This document shows positions 63,230 through 64,000 of a stretch of DNA of 64,000 nt, piece by piece. Source of the stretch: Puteibacter caeruleilacunae (lineage in GTDB: Bacteria; Bacteroidota; Bacteroidia; Bacteroidales; Prolixibacteraceae); the NCBI GenBank assembly GCA_005217565.1, contig SJCO01000016.1, positions 121,450 to 185,449 of the forward strand, read 5' to 3'. Made by a program: the position numbers and the translations under genes. Each line of letters begins with the position of its first letter. The stretch's first letter is position 1. The notes under the pieces are model-generated. The model was given only the letters and a program-made list of their open reading frames with translations. It ran no database searches and was not told the origin of the DNA.

Positions 63230-64000
63230 TAAAATCTAATAATCTTCTTTGAAATGTTTGAAATATAGTTCGTTGCAGTCCTTTTTCGATTAAACGGATT
63301 TCATTTTTCACTTTTGCTATTCATAAAGAGAGTAGCAAATGCATACGGATAAATACGTTTTCGCTCAGTTAGTATCTTTTCTAGACAGGAATAAGTTCAA
63401 CTACATCGTTCGCAAATAAAAGGGAGACAAATACGTTAAACATTTCACTTGCTGGAATCAACTTCTTGCTCTGATGTTCGGGCAATTATCAAATCGTGAA
63501 AGCCTGAGAGATTTGATTATCGCTCTTGATGCTTATCGTTCTAAATCATATCATTTGGGATTAGGCAAGAATGTTTCAAAATCATCTTTGGCCAGAGCTA
63601 ACCAAGACAGAGACTATCGCATCTTTGAGGAGTATGCTTACTATTTGGTAAACGTAGCCAGGCAGAAACGAGCTTCTAACATCTTCAAATTAGATGGTAA
63701 TGTCTATGCCTTTGATTCAACAACGATTGACTTGTGTCTTTTGGTATTCTGGTGGGCAAAGTTTCGCAAGAAAAAAGGAGGAATCAAAGTGCATACATTA
63801 TATGATGTAGAAACACAAATTCCAGCATTCGTTCATATTACTGAAGCTTCAATACATGACTCTACAGCAATGAAAGAGATTCCTTATGAATCAGGATCTT
63901 ATTACATATTTGATCGTGCATATAATCACTTCAAGATGTTGTATAAGATTCATCAGATAAGAGCTTTATTTGTTGTCAGAGCAAAGAAGAATCTTCAATT
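63230..64000 (+). mobile_element. Left part of an IS4-family insertion element
   Basis: The transposase gene at 63339 and its upstream sequence belong to an insertion element that continues past the window. The left terminal inverted repeat cannot be fixed because the right end is not visible; it should lie between about 63200 and 63300. The neighbourhood (two gene remnants, an orphan membrane protein) fits an insertion-prone site. Confidence 0.6.
63339..64000 (+). pseudogene. IS4-family transposase with premature stop at codon 27 (partial)
   Basis: From ATG 63339 the frame reads MHTDKYVFAQLVSFLDRNKF, typical of the DUF4372-type N-terminus of IS4 transposases. TAA at 63417-63419 interrupts it as codon 27, where a tyrosine-like codon would be expected in IVRK-x-KGDKYVKHFTCWNQ. 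The frame then stays open to the window end with the family motifs: CWNQLLALMFGQLSNRESLRD, KVYAFDSTTIDLCLLVFWWA-like VYAFDSTTIDL with the first catalytic aspartate, and SYYIFDRAYNHFKMLY with the second. A restart at ATG 63474 would lose the N-terminal domain. The 3' end is outside the window. Confidence 0.85.

Noticed and set aside
1..64000. tRNA, rRNA, tmRNA genes and replication origin
   Set aside because: Looked for cloverleaf-type stems with a CCA-like end, conserved rRNA stretches and DnaA-box clusters by eye; none was convincing. A tRNA or Rfam scan would be decisive.

Overview
The window looks like a chromosomal segment from a low-GC member of the Bacteroidota, probably an environmental relative of the Marinilabiliales/Bacteroidales. 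That placement is inferred from a SusC/SusD pair under an ECF sigma/FecR switch, promoters of the Bacteroidota type (TAnnTTTG at -7, TTTG-like at -33), one-component regulators with membrane-embedded N-termini, very large hybrid sensor kinases and an IS4-type transposase. No tRNA, rRNA or CRISPR array was seen.

Layout. 1-3.6 kb: an Lrp/AsnC regulator, a methyltransferase, and an AAA_14/DUF4143 ATPase whose start codon directly abuts a five-copy 18-bp repeat array. 3.6-12.4 kb, minus strand: an outer-membrane barrel protein, then an uptake locus (ECF sigma, FecR anti-sigma, SusC with STN domain, SusD, third surface lipoprotein). A strong plus-strand terminator opposite the susC leader suggests a cis-antisense sRNA. 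12.4-22.4 kb: redox and electrophile-detoxification genes (AraC regulator, medium-chain dehydrogenase, nitroreductase, antibiotic-biosynthesis-monooxygenase-like protein, tandem DJ-1/PfpI protein, second AraC regulator), plus a ModF-like ABC ATPase and a beta-helix lipoprotein. The dehydrogenase and nitroreductase promoters share the same three-site operator layout. 22.6-35.2 kb: signalling (TonB-dependent receptor with LytS/LytTR pair, DUF1847 protein, and a CheR / 1368-aa four-receiver hybrid kinase / second hybrid kinase operon). 35.2-42.5 kb: two S41 peptidases, a membrane-anchored AraC-type regulator and an acyltransferase. 42.5-47.6 kb, minus strand: a HigBA-type toxin-antitoxin pair, then an array of exported and membrane proteins including a paralog of the 3.7-kb barrel protein. 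47.7-57 kb: PBP1C, alpha-2-macroglobulin and an SpmA-SpmB-type protein. 57-61.6 kb: a GH29 fucosidase-type enzyme and a GH63/GH37-like enzyme, separated by a long regulatory region with a direct-repeat operator and a candidate sRNA. 61.6-64 kb: gene remnants (HigA N-terminus, XRE regulator C-terminus), a membrane protein, and an IS4-family transposase with an internal stop codon that runs off the window.

The strongest undescribed-looking signals are non-coding: the repeat array ahead of the ATPase, the two candidate sRNAs and the shared operator architecture. All functional statements rest on motif reading; no database search was run.
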